Below are positions 53,144 to 62,111 of a stretch of DNA of 64,000 nt, piece after piece. Made by a program: the position numbers and the translations under genes. Position 1 is the stretch's first letter. Each line of letters opens with the position of its first letter. Source of the DNA: RGIG3528 sp045616485 (GTDB lineage: Bacteria > Bacillota > Clostridia > Lachnospirales > Lachnospiraceae); assembly GCA_045616485.1 (NCBI GenBank), contig JAZLGU010000027.1:100645-164644 (forward strand). Direction: 5' to 3'. The notes beneath the pieces are model-generated. The model saw only the letters and a list, made by a program, of their open reading frames with translations. It was not told where the DNA came from and made no database searches.

Positions 53144-53896
53144 ATGGGTAAATACGTAATTGAAGATGGCAACAAAATATTGATGCAACTGGTTAAAAAA
53201 GCCAATTCCATTTCCGGTACACTGGATGTTACTTTTTATTCCAGTCAGCTGGTGCAGATGATTAATCAGTACGAGATGATTATTACAGTTCCTATTTTTC
53301 AGGGACATCTGATACCGCTGGGGCCGGGAGATATATATCTTACTCAGTTTTATACATCTTCAGGTTTTTACCAGGGGAAGTGTTCTGTAGTAGCCCTTAT
53401 GAAGGACGGCAATGTTGCCCAGGCCAGGATTAAGATAATTACTGCTCTGGAAAAATATCAGAGGCGTCAGTACTTCAGAATGAATTGTCTGATACCTGTA
53501 GCCTATGCCAAGCTTACCGAAAGACAGCAGGAGCTTTATTCAGCCATTAAAATGTCAAAAAATGCTGAAAGAAAAAAAGAGCTTATGGAAACCATTAAAA
53601 AAACAGGTCTTAATTTTACCGATGGTACCATGCTGGATATTTCCGGTGGCGGACTCAGATTTAATTCCTTTGAAAAATTTGATAAGGATGATGTATTTAT
53701 CGTCATTCCGGATATTCCAAAAATTACTGAACATGTTCCATTTTTCCTGGCGCAGATTGTTCTTGTAAGACAGGTGGGATTTGATAATACCCAGTATGAA
53801 AACAAGATGAAATTTATCGATATTACCAACGAAGAAAGAGAACAGGTCATTACTTACATTTTTGCTGAAGAGAGGGCAAAAAGGCGAGTAAATTAA
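53144..53896 (+). CDS. YcgR/MotI-type PilZ protein (c-di-GMP effector)
   Basis: A two-domain protein of 250 aa: an N-terminal YcgR-like beta domain and a C-terminal PilZ domain. Both c-di-GMP-binding motifs are intact: RRQYFR at 107-112 and DISGGGLRF at 165-173 (D/NxSxxG). By analogy with YcgR and B. subtilis MotI it should slow or clutch the motor when c-di-GMP is high. It sits between flhG and cheB, a place where B. subtilis has no such gene. Start ATG has CCGGAG upstream. Confidence 0.88.
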   Translation: MGKYVIEDGNKILMQLVKKANSISGTLDVTFYSSQLVQMINQYEMIITVPIFQGHLIPLGPGDIYLTQFYTSSGFYQGKCSVVALMKDGNVAQARIKIITALEKYQRRQYFRMNCLIPVAYAKLTERQQELYSAIKMSKNAERKKELMETIKKTGLNFTDGTMLDISGGGLRFNSFEKFDKDDVFIVIPDIPKITEHVPFFLAQIVLVRQVGFDNTQYENKMKFIDITNEEREQVITYIFAEERAKRRVN

Positions 53897-53960
53897 AGGA
53901 TTTTTAAGAGTTTTTATCTTTTAGAAAGGATGTTTACCAAAGCTTTAGAAGGTGTAGGTC

Positions 53961-55151
53961 ATGGATAATAAAAATATAATGATTGTTGATGACTCTGCAC
54001 TTATGAGAAGATTAGAGTCTGATATAATCTCATCAGATGGTCGGTTCATCATAGCAAAAGCATGTACAAACGGACTTGAAGCTTATGACGAGGTGACCAG
54101 AAATCCTTCAAAATACGATATCATTCTGATGGACATTTATATGCCCAAGATGACAGGCCTGGAATTTTTGGCAGCCATCCAAAAGCATAATTTGCGCGTC
54201 AAGGTAATTCTGATTTCCACAGCTGCCGTTCAGGATAGCAAGGAAACCATCAGAGCGCTTCAGTTGGGTGCCTTTGATTATCTGGAAAAGCCGGAAAGCT
54301 TTGCTCAGGTAATGGGACAGCCTTTCAAGCAGAAAGTATTGGAGAAGGTACTTCTGGCCGCAGGGTTACAGGAAGTTTCCCTCTTTGGTGATAAGCCGAA
54401 GCCTTCGCCAGTCGGGACAGTTACCGGTGCGATAAAGGTACCGGTCGAGAAGCCTGTTACTTCCGAAGATAAGCACATTGTTTCTCCTATGAATGCCAGA
54501 GAGATTCTGGCCAATATCAAAACACCGAGAAGACCTCATGTGAAGGTATCAGCCTCCAATAAGAGGCTAGTCTTAATAGCTTCTTCCACCGGAGGGCCTA
54601 AAGCTTTACATGAAGTCATACCACTTCTTCCACAAAATCTTAATGCTCCGGTGCTGATAGTTCAGCATATGGCTGCGGGATTTACAAATTCTTTGGCAGT
54701 GAGACTGAATCAGTCATCCAAGCTGAATGTGGTAGAAGCGAACGGTGGAGAAAAAATCGCAAAAGGTTTTGTCTATATCGCTCAGGGCGGTACACAGATG
54801 AGACTTAAAAAAGTAGGTAGCGATTATATTATTGATATCAATCCTGATGAACCTCCAAGAAACGCATTAAAGCCTTGTGCAGACATCTTATTTGAATCTA
54901 TTGCCGGCATGGACTTTGATGACATTACCTGTTGTGTAATGACAGGTATGGGTGGTGACGGCACGATGGGCATAAAGGCCCTCACCGACAAAAATAATGT
55001 ATATGTAATTGCCCAGGACGAAAGCACTTCAACAGTGTATGGTATGCCCAAGGTTGTTTACGAGGCAGGTCTTACTGATGTAGTAAAGCCTCTTTCACAG
55101 CTGGCGGACGAAATTACAAAGAATACGGGGGTATTACAAAATGGATGTTAG
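53961..55151 (+). CDS. cheB: chemotaxis methylesterase/response regulator CheB
   Basis: CheB demethylates chemoreceptors when phosphorylated. It has an N-terminal receiver domain (IMIVDDSALMRR, LMDIYMPKMTG, ISTAAVQDS, YLEKP), a linker, and the methylesterase domain with catalytic Ser in IASSTGGPKAL, His in QHMAAGFT and Asp in GMGGDGTMGIK. The 396-aa length is slightly long because of the linker. The partner cheR is not in the window. Confidence 0.96.
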   Translation: MDNKNIMIVDDSALMRRLESDIISSDGRFIIAKACTNGLEAYDEVTRNPSKYDIILMDIYMPKMTGLEFLAAIQKHNLRVKVILISTAAVQDSKETIRALQLGAFDYLEKPESFAQVMGQPFKQKVLEKVLLAAGLQEVSLFGDKPKPSPVGTVTGAIKVPVEKPVTSEDKHIVSPMNAREILANIKTPRRPHVKVSASNKRLVLIASSTGGPKALHEVIPLLPQNLNAPVLIVQHMAAGFTNSLAVRLNQSSKLNVVEANGGEKIAKGFVYIAQGGTQMRLKKVGSDYIIDINPDEPPRNALKPCADILFESIAGMDFDDITCCVMTGMGGDGTMGIKALTDKNNVYVIAQDESTSTVYGMPKVVYEAGLTDVVKPLSQLADEITKNTGVLQNGC

Positions 55152-57252
55152 TCAGTATCTTGAAATCTCCATGCATGAGACAAGAGAGCATCTTCAGAGC
55201 CTGAATGAGCAGCTGCTTGTACTTGAGAAAGAACCGGACAACACCGAAACCATTAATGAGATTTTCCGTGCTGCCCATTCCCTTAAGGGTATGGCCGGAA
55301 CAATGGGCTACAAGATTATGCAGGAGCTCACTCATAAAATGGAGGATGTTTTCTCAGAGGTTCGTAATGGAAAGATGACAGTCACCGCTGAGCTGGTGGA
55401 TATTCTTTTCCGTGGTCTCGATCGTCTGGAGGGAATGCTTGACAATATTATTAATCAGGGTAATGAAGGCTCTGATGATTGTCAGGATCTTGTTGGTGAG
55501 CTTAAGAACGTTCTTGCTAAGGGCCTGGGTCAGGCACCTAGTGAAAGCCCGGCAGCTCCTGCTGCTACAGCAACTGCTACAAAGGCAGCTCCTGCAGCTA
55601 AGGCTTCAGGTAAAGAAAAGTTCAGAGATTTAAAGTATGCTGATTTTGAAGTACATGCCATTAATACGGCTATAGATGAAGGCAGCAAGGCTTATGGAAT
55701 GACAGTTTATATCCAGGAGTCATGTCTGCTTAAGGCAGCTCGTTCTTTCATGGTTTTCCAGCATTTGGAAGGTCTGGGTACCATTCTTAAATCCGAGCCT
55801 GCAGTACAGGATATTGAAGACGAAAAGTTTGATCTTGATTTCTCCCTTACATTCCTTTCAAAAGAGGATCTGGAAAAGGTTAAGGCTGCTGTTATGGACG
55901 TATCCGAGATTGAGGATTGCGTTATCGCAGAGCTTACAAAAGAAGATGTCATGAAGTGTGCAGCTAAGGACGAGGAAACTGCAGCAGCTGATACACCTGT
56001 TGAAGAGAAGAAGGAAGCACCTGCAGCAGCAGCTACAGCAGCAAAGCCTCAGAATGCCAATGCCCCTCAGCAGGCACAGGCAAAGGCTCCTGTTGTCAAT
56101 CGTTCTGTACGTGTAGATATCGAAAAACTGGATGACCTGATGAATCTGGTATCCGAGCTTATTATCGCAAAGAACGGTCTTGTATCTATTTCCGCAGCAC
56201 AGGATGTGGTAAATAAGGGTACAGGCTTTAATGATCAGATAGAGTACCTTGAAAGAATCACCACCAATCTTCATCAGTCAGTAATGAAGGTTCGAATGGT
56301 ACCATTGGAGTCCGTTGTTAACAGATTCCCACGTATGATCAGAGATGTCAGCAAAAAGCTCAATAAGAAGATGGAGCTTTATATCACCGGTGAAGAAACA
56401 GAGCTTGATCGTACCGTTATTGATGAAATCGGCGATCCTCTTACTCACCTCCTTCGTAATGCTGCTGACCATGGTCTTGAGACTACGGAAGAAAGAATCA
56501 AGCTGGGCAAGCCTGAGGTTGGTACTATCAACCTGAACGCTTTCCAGGAAGGTAATAACGTTGTCATCGAAGTTAAGGATGACGGTGCCGGTATCAATGT
56601 TGAAAAGGTTAGAAATAAGGCTATTGAGCGTGGCACTATTACAAAAGAGCAGGCTGAAATTATGTCTGATAAGGAAATTATCGACCTGCTGTTTAAGCCA
56701 AGCTTCTCCACAGCAGAGAAGGTATCCGATCTGTCAGGACGTGGCGTAGGTCTTGATGTAGTTAAGACCAACATCGAAAAGCTTGGTGGTGACGTTGAAG
56801 TTCGTACAGTACTTGGACAGGGTTCCAATTTCATAGTGCGTCTGCCTCTTACACTTGCTATTATCCAGTCCCTCATGGTAGAGATTGGTACAGAAAAGTA
56901 CGCAGTACCTCTTGGCAGCATTCAGACTATCGAAGATATTCCTGTTTCTGAGATTAAGTACGTTCAGTCCAATGAAGTTATTCACCTTCGTGGATCTGTT
57001 ATCCCTCTTGTTCGTCTTAACAAGGTGCTGGATATTGAATCAGTTAAGTCTGATGAAGAAAACCTTACTGTTGTTATCGTTACTAAGGGCGAAAAGATGG
57101 CCGGATTTGTTGTAGATAATCTTATCGGACAGCAGGAAATCGTTATTAAGTCTATTGGTAAATACATTAACAGCCCTAAGATGATTAGTGGTGCAACCAT
57201 TCTTGGTGATGGTGAGGTCGCTCTCATTCTTGACGTTAATACATTGGTTTAA
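55141..57252 (+). CDS. cheA: chemotaxis histidine kinase CheA
   Basis: CheA couples receptors to CheY and CheB. Domain order: P1 with the phosphorylated H46 (AAHSLKGMAGT), a long Ala/Pro/Lys-rich linker, a P2-like domain (about 160-270), another linker, P3 dimerisation (VNRSVRVDIEKLDDLMNLVSELI), P4 ATPase (LRNAADHGLE N-box, DDGAGI G1, GRGVGLDVVKTNIEKLGG G2) and P5 CheW-like. The 703-aa length is normal. It overlaps cheB by 11 bp. Confidence 0.97.
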   Translation: MDVSQYLEISMHETREHLQSLNEQLLVLEKEPDNTETINEIFRAAHSLKGMAGTMGYKIMQELTHKMEDVFSEVRNGKMTVTAELVDILFRGLDRLEGMLDNIINQGNEGSDDCQDLVGELKNVLAKGLGQAPSESPAAPAATATATKAAPAAKASGKEKFRDLKYADFEVHAINTAIDEGSKAYGMTVYIQESCLLKAARSFMVFQHLEGLGTILKSEPAVQDIEDEKFDLDFSLTFLSKEDLEKVKAAVMDVSEIEDCVIAELTKEDVMKCAAKDEETAAADTPVEEKKEAPAAAATAAKPQNANAPQQAQAKAPVVNRSVRVDIEKLDDLMNLVSELIIAKNGLVSISAAQDVVNKGTGFNDQIEYLERITTNLHQSVMKVRMVPLESVVNRFPRMIRDVSKKLNKKMELYITGEETELDRTVIDEIGDPLTHLLRNAADHGLETTEERIKLGKPEVGTINLNAFQEGNNVVIEVKDDGAGINVEKVRNKAIERGTITKEQAEIMSDKEIIDLLFKPSFSTAEKVSDLSGRGVGLDVVKTNIEKLGGDVEVRTVLGQGSNFIVRLPLTLAIIQSLMVEIGTEKYAVPLGSIQTIEDIPVSEIKYVQSNEVIHLRGSVIPLVRLNKVLDIESVKSDEENLTVVIVTKGEKMAGFVVDNLIGQQEIVIKSIGKYINSPKMISGATILGDGEVALILDVNTLV

Positions 57253-57267
57253 TAGGAGGGAGAACAA

Positions 57268-57735
57268 ATGGCTGAAGTAGTTACAACTGTTGATTCAAAA
57301 CAGTATATTGTTATTGAGCTGGGTGCTGAGCATTACGGTATCGATATCAATTTCATTGATAATATTGTTCGTATGCAGTCTATCACCAGAGTGCCCAAAG
57401 CACAGGATTATTTCAAGGGAGTAATAAACTTACGTGGTGAAGTTATTCCTGTTATGGATCTTAGAATAAGATTTGGTCTTGAGCCTGCTGATGTTACTAA
57501 CAAGACAAGAATTCTTATCCTTAAGCCTGAGACCCAGGCACCTATCGGAATCATCGTAGATGTGGTAAAAGAAGTACTTACACTTAGCGCCGATGATATC
57601 GAGAAGCCAAATACCAAGGATGCCAATGATGATAAGGCAGCATTTATCTCCGGTGTTGGTAAGAACGGAGACAATCTGGTAACTATCTTAAATATTATGG
57701 GAGTTATCACAGAAAAAGAAGAAGAAGAAAAATAG
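57268..57735 (+). CDS. cheW: chemotaxis coupling protein CheW
   Basis: CheW links receptors and CheA in the array. The sequence YIVIELGAEHYGIDINFIDNIVRMQSITRVPKAQDYFKGVINLRGEVIPVMDLRIRFGL is a standard CheW core. The 155-aa length is normal, and a GGAGGGAG ribosome site precedes the ATG. Confidence 0.96.
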   Translation: MAEVVTTVDSKQYIVIELGAEHYGIDINFIDNIVRMQSITRVPKAQDYFKGVINLRGEVIPVMDLRIRFGLEPADVTNKTRILILKPETQAPIGIIVDVVKEVLTLSADDIEKPNTKDANDDKAAFISGVGKNGDNLVTILNIMGVITEKEEEEK

Positions 57736-57749
57736 TTTTTGTTCCCACG

Positions 57750-57773
57750 GCCAGCCGTATTTATACGGCTGGC
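57750..57773 (+). other. perfect 11-bp stem-loop between cheW and cheC
   Basis: GCCAGCCGTAT (57750-57760) and ATACGGCTGGC (57763-57773) are perfectly complementary with a 2-nt (effectively 4-nt) loop. There is no T-run, so it looks like an RNA processing or stability hairpin, or a partial terminator, rather than a full intrinsic terminator. Confidence 0.7.
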
Positions 57774-57818
57774 TATAGGAGTTTTATTAACAGTACACAA
57801 AAAGAAAGGCTAATGACA

Positions 57819-58433
57819 ATGTCTGATACACTAAGTATTAATGAAATGGAATTCGACGTGCTCAGAGAGATAGGTAATATCGGCTCGGGACATGCTGCAA
57901 CTGCATTGGCAAAAATGCTTAATCAAAAGATTGACATCAAGGTACCTCAAGCTGTCATGTGTGATTTTAATTACCTGGCAGAGATGGTGGGGGGTGAAGA
58001 AAGAGTAGTTATCAGTATTCTTCTTACCCTATCAGATGATATTGAAGGTATGATGATGTTCCTTTTGGACATGCCATCGGCATATAGTTTACTCAGAAAG
58101 CTTATGTTTTCAGATCTGAAGGATGACGATCAGCTTAATGATATGCATATGTCTGCATTGCAAGAGATAGGCAATATTATTACAGGAGCTTATCTTGGCT
58201 CTCTTTCGGATCTCACACATTTGAAAATAAATCAAAGTACACCTTACATGGCCATAGATATGGCGGGAGCTGTACTCGATGTACCTGCTATTGAATTTGG
58301 TAAACTGGGTGACAAGGCTGTTATGATTGAAGCTGAATTTGACGACGAAGATGGAAAGGGCATAAATGGGTATTTCTTACTGATTCCTACCATGGAGTCC
58401 TATACAAAGATTATGACATCATTAGGTATGTAA
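57819..58433 (+). CDS. cheC: CheY-P phosphatase CheC
   Basis: CheC dephosphorylates CheY-P and interacts with CheD. Both ExxN active-site helices are intact (EIGNIGSGHAATALAKML and ALQEIGNIITGAYLGSL). I prefer ATG 57819 (AAAGG 9 nt upstream) to ATG 57813. The 204-aa length is normal. It is the first gene after the intercistronic stem-loop. Confidence 0.95.
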   Translation: MSDTLSINEMEFDVLREIGNIGSGHAATALAKMLNQKIDIKVPQAVMCDFNYLAEMVGGEERVVISILLTLSDDIEGMMMFLLDMPSAYSLLRKLMFSDLKDDDQLNDMHMSALQEIGNIITGAYLGSLSDLTHLKINQSTPYMAIDMAGAVLDVPAIEFGKLGDKAVMIEAEFDDEDGKGINGYFLLIPTMESYTKIMTSLGM

Positions 58434-58455
58434 ATTTGCTTCATTTAGAAAGCTT

Positions 58456-58953
58456 ATGGGTGTGAATATGGCAACAATGATAAAAATCGGCATGGCTGAT
58501 TTAAATATATGCAAGGCTCCTGACGCTATTACGACGTTGGGATTGGGGTCATGTATAGGATGCGTAATCTATGATCCGGTCACAAAAATATGTGGCATGG
58601 TACATGTTATGCTTCCTGACAGTACCCAGATAAAAAATAATGGAAATATTGCAAAGTTTGCAGATACCGGTGTTAGAGAGCTTTACAGAAGACTGATAGA
58701 AGCCGGTGCCAAGAAAACAGGACTTTGGGCAAAAATTGCCGGCGGAGCGCAGATGTTCTCCTTTAAACAGGATAATGATATGCTTAAAGTAGGTGAACGT
58801 AACGCTGAAGGCGTCAGAAAAGCCCTTAAGGAACTGAATATTCCAATAAAATCTCAAGATACTGGAGGAAATTCAGGAAGAACCATTGAGTTTTATCCGG
58901 AAAATGGTACACTATTAATAAAGTCAGTTGGTAAGGAGCCATATTCCATCTGA
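58456..58953 (+). CDS. cheD: chemoreceptor glutamine deamidase CheD
   Basis: CheD deamidates receptors and is held by CheC. The catalytic Cys lies in TLGLGSCIGCVIYDP and the His in GMVHVMLPDS, with a C-terminal GGNSGRTIEFYPENGTL typical of the family. Starts at 58456 and 58468 are both possible; neither has a strong ribosome site. Length is 161-165 aa, as usual. Confidence 0.95.
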   Translation: MGVNMATMIKIGMADLNICKAPDAITTLGLGSCIGCVIYDPVTKICGMVHVMLPDSTQIKNNGNIAKFADTGVRELYRRLIEAGAKKTGLWAKIAGGAQMFSFKQDNDMLKVGERNAEGVRKALKELNIPIKSQDTGGNSGRTIEFYPENGTLLIKSVGKEPYSI

Positions 58954-58971
58954 TGAAGCTTAGGGGGGCAT

Positions 58972-59301
58972 ATGAAGGAAAAGCGATTAGCAATAATTAT
59001 TATGCTTTTTGCAGGAACTATTATTGCATTTACCTGTTTATTAAATAGAATTAAGCTGGTACCTACATTTCTTTATGTTGCATGTACCTTACTTGTTTTC
59101 TATACTATAGGCAGGATAATCACAAGGGTTATTGACAGGATTAACAAAGATGCTGAGCGCAGAGCTGAGCAGCTTATTATGGAAGCCGCATTTGAAAAAA
59201 ATGCTGCGGAAGTAGCAGCAGAAGAGGAAGCACTTAGGCATGAGCAGGAGGAATTCCTTTCTGCAATGGGTGTGGACACAGAGTCCACTGAGGAGAAATA
59301 A
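58972..59301 (+). CDS. small membrane protein with charged tail, unknown function
   Basis: I do not recognise a family. The 109-aa protein has two hydrophobic segments (about residues 6-24 and 33-52) followed by an acidic, Ala/Glu-rich cytoplasmic coiled-coil tail (DAERRAEQLIMEAAFEKNAAEV...). The ribosome site AGGGGGG and tight spacing (18 bp after cheD, 20 bp before sigD) show that it is a real gene of the cluster. B. subtilis has nothing between cheD and sigD. An effect on sigma-D or polar localisation can only be guessed. Confidence 0.75.
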   Translation: MKEKRLAIIIMLFAGTIIAFTCLLNRIKLVPTFLYVACTLLVFYTIGRIITRVIDRINKDAERRAEQLIMEAAFEKNAAEVAAEEEALRHEQEEFLSAMGVDTESTEEK

Positions 59302-59321
59302 TTATACCTGGATGGTAAGCT

Positions 59322-60089
59322 ATGGGGACAGAAGAAAAAGAAAAGCTTTGGGCTGAATATGTAAAAAATCCGAATCAGGCTCTTCGAGAGAAGCTGATTC
59401 TTTCCTATGCCAATCTTGTTAAGATTGTAGCTGGAAAATTAAGCATTTATTTAGGTTACAATGTGGAATATGATGACCTGGTAAGCTATGGTACCTTTGG
59501 ACTTATTGATGCCGTGGACAAATTTGACTATGGAAAAGGTGTTAAATTTGAGACATATGCATCACTTCGTATCAGAGGCGCTATTTTAGACCAGATAAGA
59601 CGTATGGACTGGCTGCCACGTTCTGTCCGACAGAAACAGAAGCAGATTGATCAGGCCTACTCAAAAATAGAGCTGGAGATGGGAAGACCTGCTACCGATG
59701 AAGAAGTAGCAAGAGAGCTGCAGATATCTCAGGATGAGCTGGACAAGTGGGAGTCTCAGGTTAAGGCATCCGGTCTGGTATCTTTGGACGAATATATGGA
59801 AGAAGGCAATGAAGCCGGCATTTCCTCAGTAATTGGTAGCAATCAGGAGAATTATGAGCCTGGTCACAATATGGATAAAGAAGCTATTAAACAAGCCTTG
59901 ATTGCTGCACTTGAAGCACTTACCGACAAGGAAAAACAGGTTATTCTTTTGTATTACTATGAAGAAATGACGTTAAAAGAAATCAGTCTGGTGCTTGAAG
60001 TATCTGAGTCAAGAGTATCTCAGCTTCATTCTAAGGCTATATCAAAGCTAAGAGTCAAGCTGGGCTCTGAGATTGAGTTGTTTTTCTAA
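59322..60089 (+). CDS. sigD: flagellar sigma factor (SigD/FliA)
   Basis: This sigma-28 factor directs late flagellar, motility and autolysin genes. It has region 2 (YDDLVSYGTFGLIDAVDKFDYGKGVKFETYASLRIRGAILDQIRRMDWLPRSVR), region 3 and region 4 (ALTDKEKQVILLYYYEEMTLKEISLVLEVSESRVSQLHSKAISKLR). The 255-aa length is standard. Two sites in the window match its promoter consensus. The anti-sigma factor FlgM is not encoded here. Confidence 0.97.
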   Translation: MGTEEKEKLWAEYVKNPNQALREKLILSYANLVKIVAGKLSIYLGYNVEYDDLVSYGTFGLIDAVDKFDYGKGVKFETYASLRIRGAILDQIRRMDWLPRSVRQKQKQIDQAYSKIELEMGRPATDEEVARELQISQDELDKWESQVKASGLVSLDEYMEEGNEAGISSVIGSNQENYEPGHNMDKEAIKQALIAALEALTDKEKQVILLYYYEEMTLKEISLVLEVSESRVSQLHSKAISKLRVKLGSEIELFF

Positions 60090-60134
60090 ATTTATTACAT
60101 CTGGTATTGGGATTAATTAGGAGAATTTGGGGAC

Positions 60135-61742
60135 ATGGCAAAAAACGCATTTTTCAGACTTACTGTTAAAAACGCAGGTACTTTTATTACTACTTATCCT
60201 CCTGTAGAGGGTGGAAGTGCAGACATCAGGGCTATGGATGTTTTTGACTATCTTGATAAGGTTGTTAAATTTCCATATGACAAGCCTGCGGTTAATACAT
60301 TTTTTTCAACACCTATAGAGGGAGTAAAAGAGCTTTTGCTCACACCTGAAAAAGTTAATACATTGGATGAAGTCGCCCTTGTTGACATATCAATGGATAG
60401 ACTTAGTGCCAGCGTAAGATTTTATCCTCCTATGGATGGAGGACGTCCTCTCACCAAGGATCAGATAGTTCAGGAGATGGTAAAAACAGGCGTTAAATAT
60501 GGCGTTGACAATACTGTTATTGAAGCATATATGAGCAATCGCCAGTACATAAAGAGCTATGTTATGGCCAAGGCTACTCCTCAGATTGAGGGCCATGATG
60601 CAGAGATAAAGTACTTTTTCAACACTGATCTTACCATGAAGCCCAAGCTTAATGAAGACGGATCTGTTGACTTCCATCAGCTGGATATGATAAGCCCTGT
60701 AACTCAGGGACAGCTTATAGCAGAGCTTACCCCTATGGATCCCGGACGCCCCGGTATCGATGTAATGGGCAAAATTATTAAGCAGGTTAAGACTCGTAAT
60801 CGTACATTACGTGGCGGTAAAAATATTAAAATTTCTGATGACGGACTCAGAGCCTATTCTGAAATATCAGGTCATGCATCTCTTGAAGGTGAGATGATGT
60901 TTGTATCCAATACCTTTGAGGTCGCTGCCAATGTGGATACTTCTACCGGTGATATTGATTATGACGGCAATGTTACTGTCCACGGTAACGTAAATACCGG
61001 TTATTCCGTATCAGCCAAAGGTGATATTCTGGTACAGGGCGTTGTAGAAGGTGCCAATCTTACAGCAGGCGGCAATATCATTTTGCAGCGTGGTGTATCC
61101 GGCATGGAAAAAGCAGTTATTAAAGCCGGCGGTAATGTTATTAGTAAATTTATTGAAAGTGCTACTGTTTTTGCAGGTGGTTATGTTACAGCTGATTCCA
61201 TTATGCACAGCGATATAACAGCCAAGGGCGATATTACAGCAGATGGTAAAAAGGGCTTTATTTCAGGTGGTGTTATCAGATCCACATCCCTTATTTCTGC
61301 CAGAAATATCGGTTCCAATCTGGGCGCTACCACAGTGCTTGAATGCGGTATTGATTCCGTTATCGTGGATGAATATCATGCTTTAGACAAAGAGCTGGCT
61401 GATAATTATGACGAGATGGAAAAGCTGGTACCTATTATTCAAAGCTTACTTAAGAGACTGAAGCTGGAAGGCAAGCTTCCTCCGGATAAACTGCTACAGC
61501 TTAAGAGAAGTAATGCTGACAGAGAAAAAATGCTTGCCAGAAATGAAGAAATTGAAGCCCGTATGAAGGAGCTTAAGGAGCAGATTGATGCTTACGAAGG
61601 TGGAGCAGTAAGAGCTGAAGGCACTATACATCCGGGCTGCAAGATAGTTATTTCCAATGCGGTATACTATGTAAAAACAGACACAACTTACTGTAGATTT
61701 TCAAAAGAAAAAGGCGACGTTAAACTGGATGCGTACTATTAA
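60135..61742 (+). CDS. FapA-family (DUF342) polymer-forming protein
   Basis: A 535-aa DUF342 (FapA-like) protein. The central region is a right-handed beta-helix-type repeat (GDIDYDGNVTVHGNVNTGYSVSAKGDILVQGVVEGANLTAGGNIILQRGVSG), followed by a helical coiled-coil (about 415-480) and a small C-terminal beta region. Such genes often lie after the flagellar sigma gene in clostridia. The family forms polymers, but its flagellar role is unknown. RBS is AGGAG. Confidence 0.85.
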   Translation: MAKNAFFRLTVKNAGTFITTYPPVEGGSADIRAMDVFDYLDKVVKFPYDKPAVNTFFSTPIEGVKELLLTPEKVNTLDEVALVDISMDRLSASVRFYPPMDGGRPLTKDQIVQEMVKTGVKYGVDNTVIEAYMSNRQYIKSYVMAKATPQIEGHDAEIKYFFNTDLTMKPKLNEDGSVDFHQLDMISPVTQGQLIAELTPMDPGRPGIDVMGKIIKQVKTRNRTLRGGKNIKISDDGLRAYSEISGHASLEGEMMFVSNTFEVAANVDTSTGDIDYDGNVTVHGNVNTGYSVSAKGDILVQGVVEGANLTAGGNIILQRGVSGMEKAVIKAGGNVISKFIESATVFAGGYVTADSIMHSDITAKGDITADGKKGFISGGVIRSTSLISARNIGSNLGATTVLECGIDSVIVDEYHALDKELADNYDEMEKLVPIIQSLLKRLKLEGKLPPDKLLQLKRSNADREKMLARNEEIEARMKELKEQIDAYEGGAVRAEGTIHPGCKIVISNAVYYVKTDTTYCRFSKEKGDVKLDAYY

Positions 61743-61773
61743 AATCTGGTGACATGGTATAGGAGGGGAAGAA

Positions 61774-62091
61774 ATGGCTATATCGTACGAACCACTTGTA
61801 ATGGCTACTAAGTCACAGGAAGTAGCCAATCTTCACGTTAACCAGAATCAAAAAATGAACAGTGCTCCTGAAACAATGTTAAATCATTTTCAGGAGACTA
61901 ATGTTCAAAATATGACTCGTACTACTGAGACTGCCAATAAGGATGGCTCCTCACTGCATCAGGATGCTAAAGACAAGGGGGGCAACGAGTATTATCGTCA
62001 GCAGGAAGAAAAGAGACGGGAAGAAGAACAAAAAAAGAAAAATGATGAGATGAAAAAGCTTTTGGGCTGTTCCTTCAACATTACCATTTAG
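61774..62091 (+). CDS. hypothetical hydrophilic flagellar-cluster protein
   Basis: Unrecognised 105-aa protein. It is hydrophilic and Asn/Gln/Glu-rich, with a charged helix (RQQEEKRREEEQKKKNDEMKK, about 75-95) and a short hydrophobic C-terminus containing a single Cys (LLGCSFNITI). A strong ribosome site (AGGAGGGG) and tight packing argue that it is real. No membrane segment or known motif is visible. Confidence 0.7.
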   Translation: MAISYEPLVMATKSQEVANLHVNQNQKMNSAPETMLNHFQETNVQNMTRTTETANKDGSSLHQDAKDKGGNEYYRQQEEKRREEEQKKKNDEMKKLLGCSFNITI

Positions 62092-62111
62092 CTTTTTCCA
62101 GGGGATAATTC

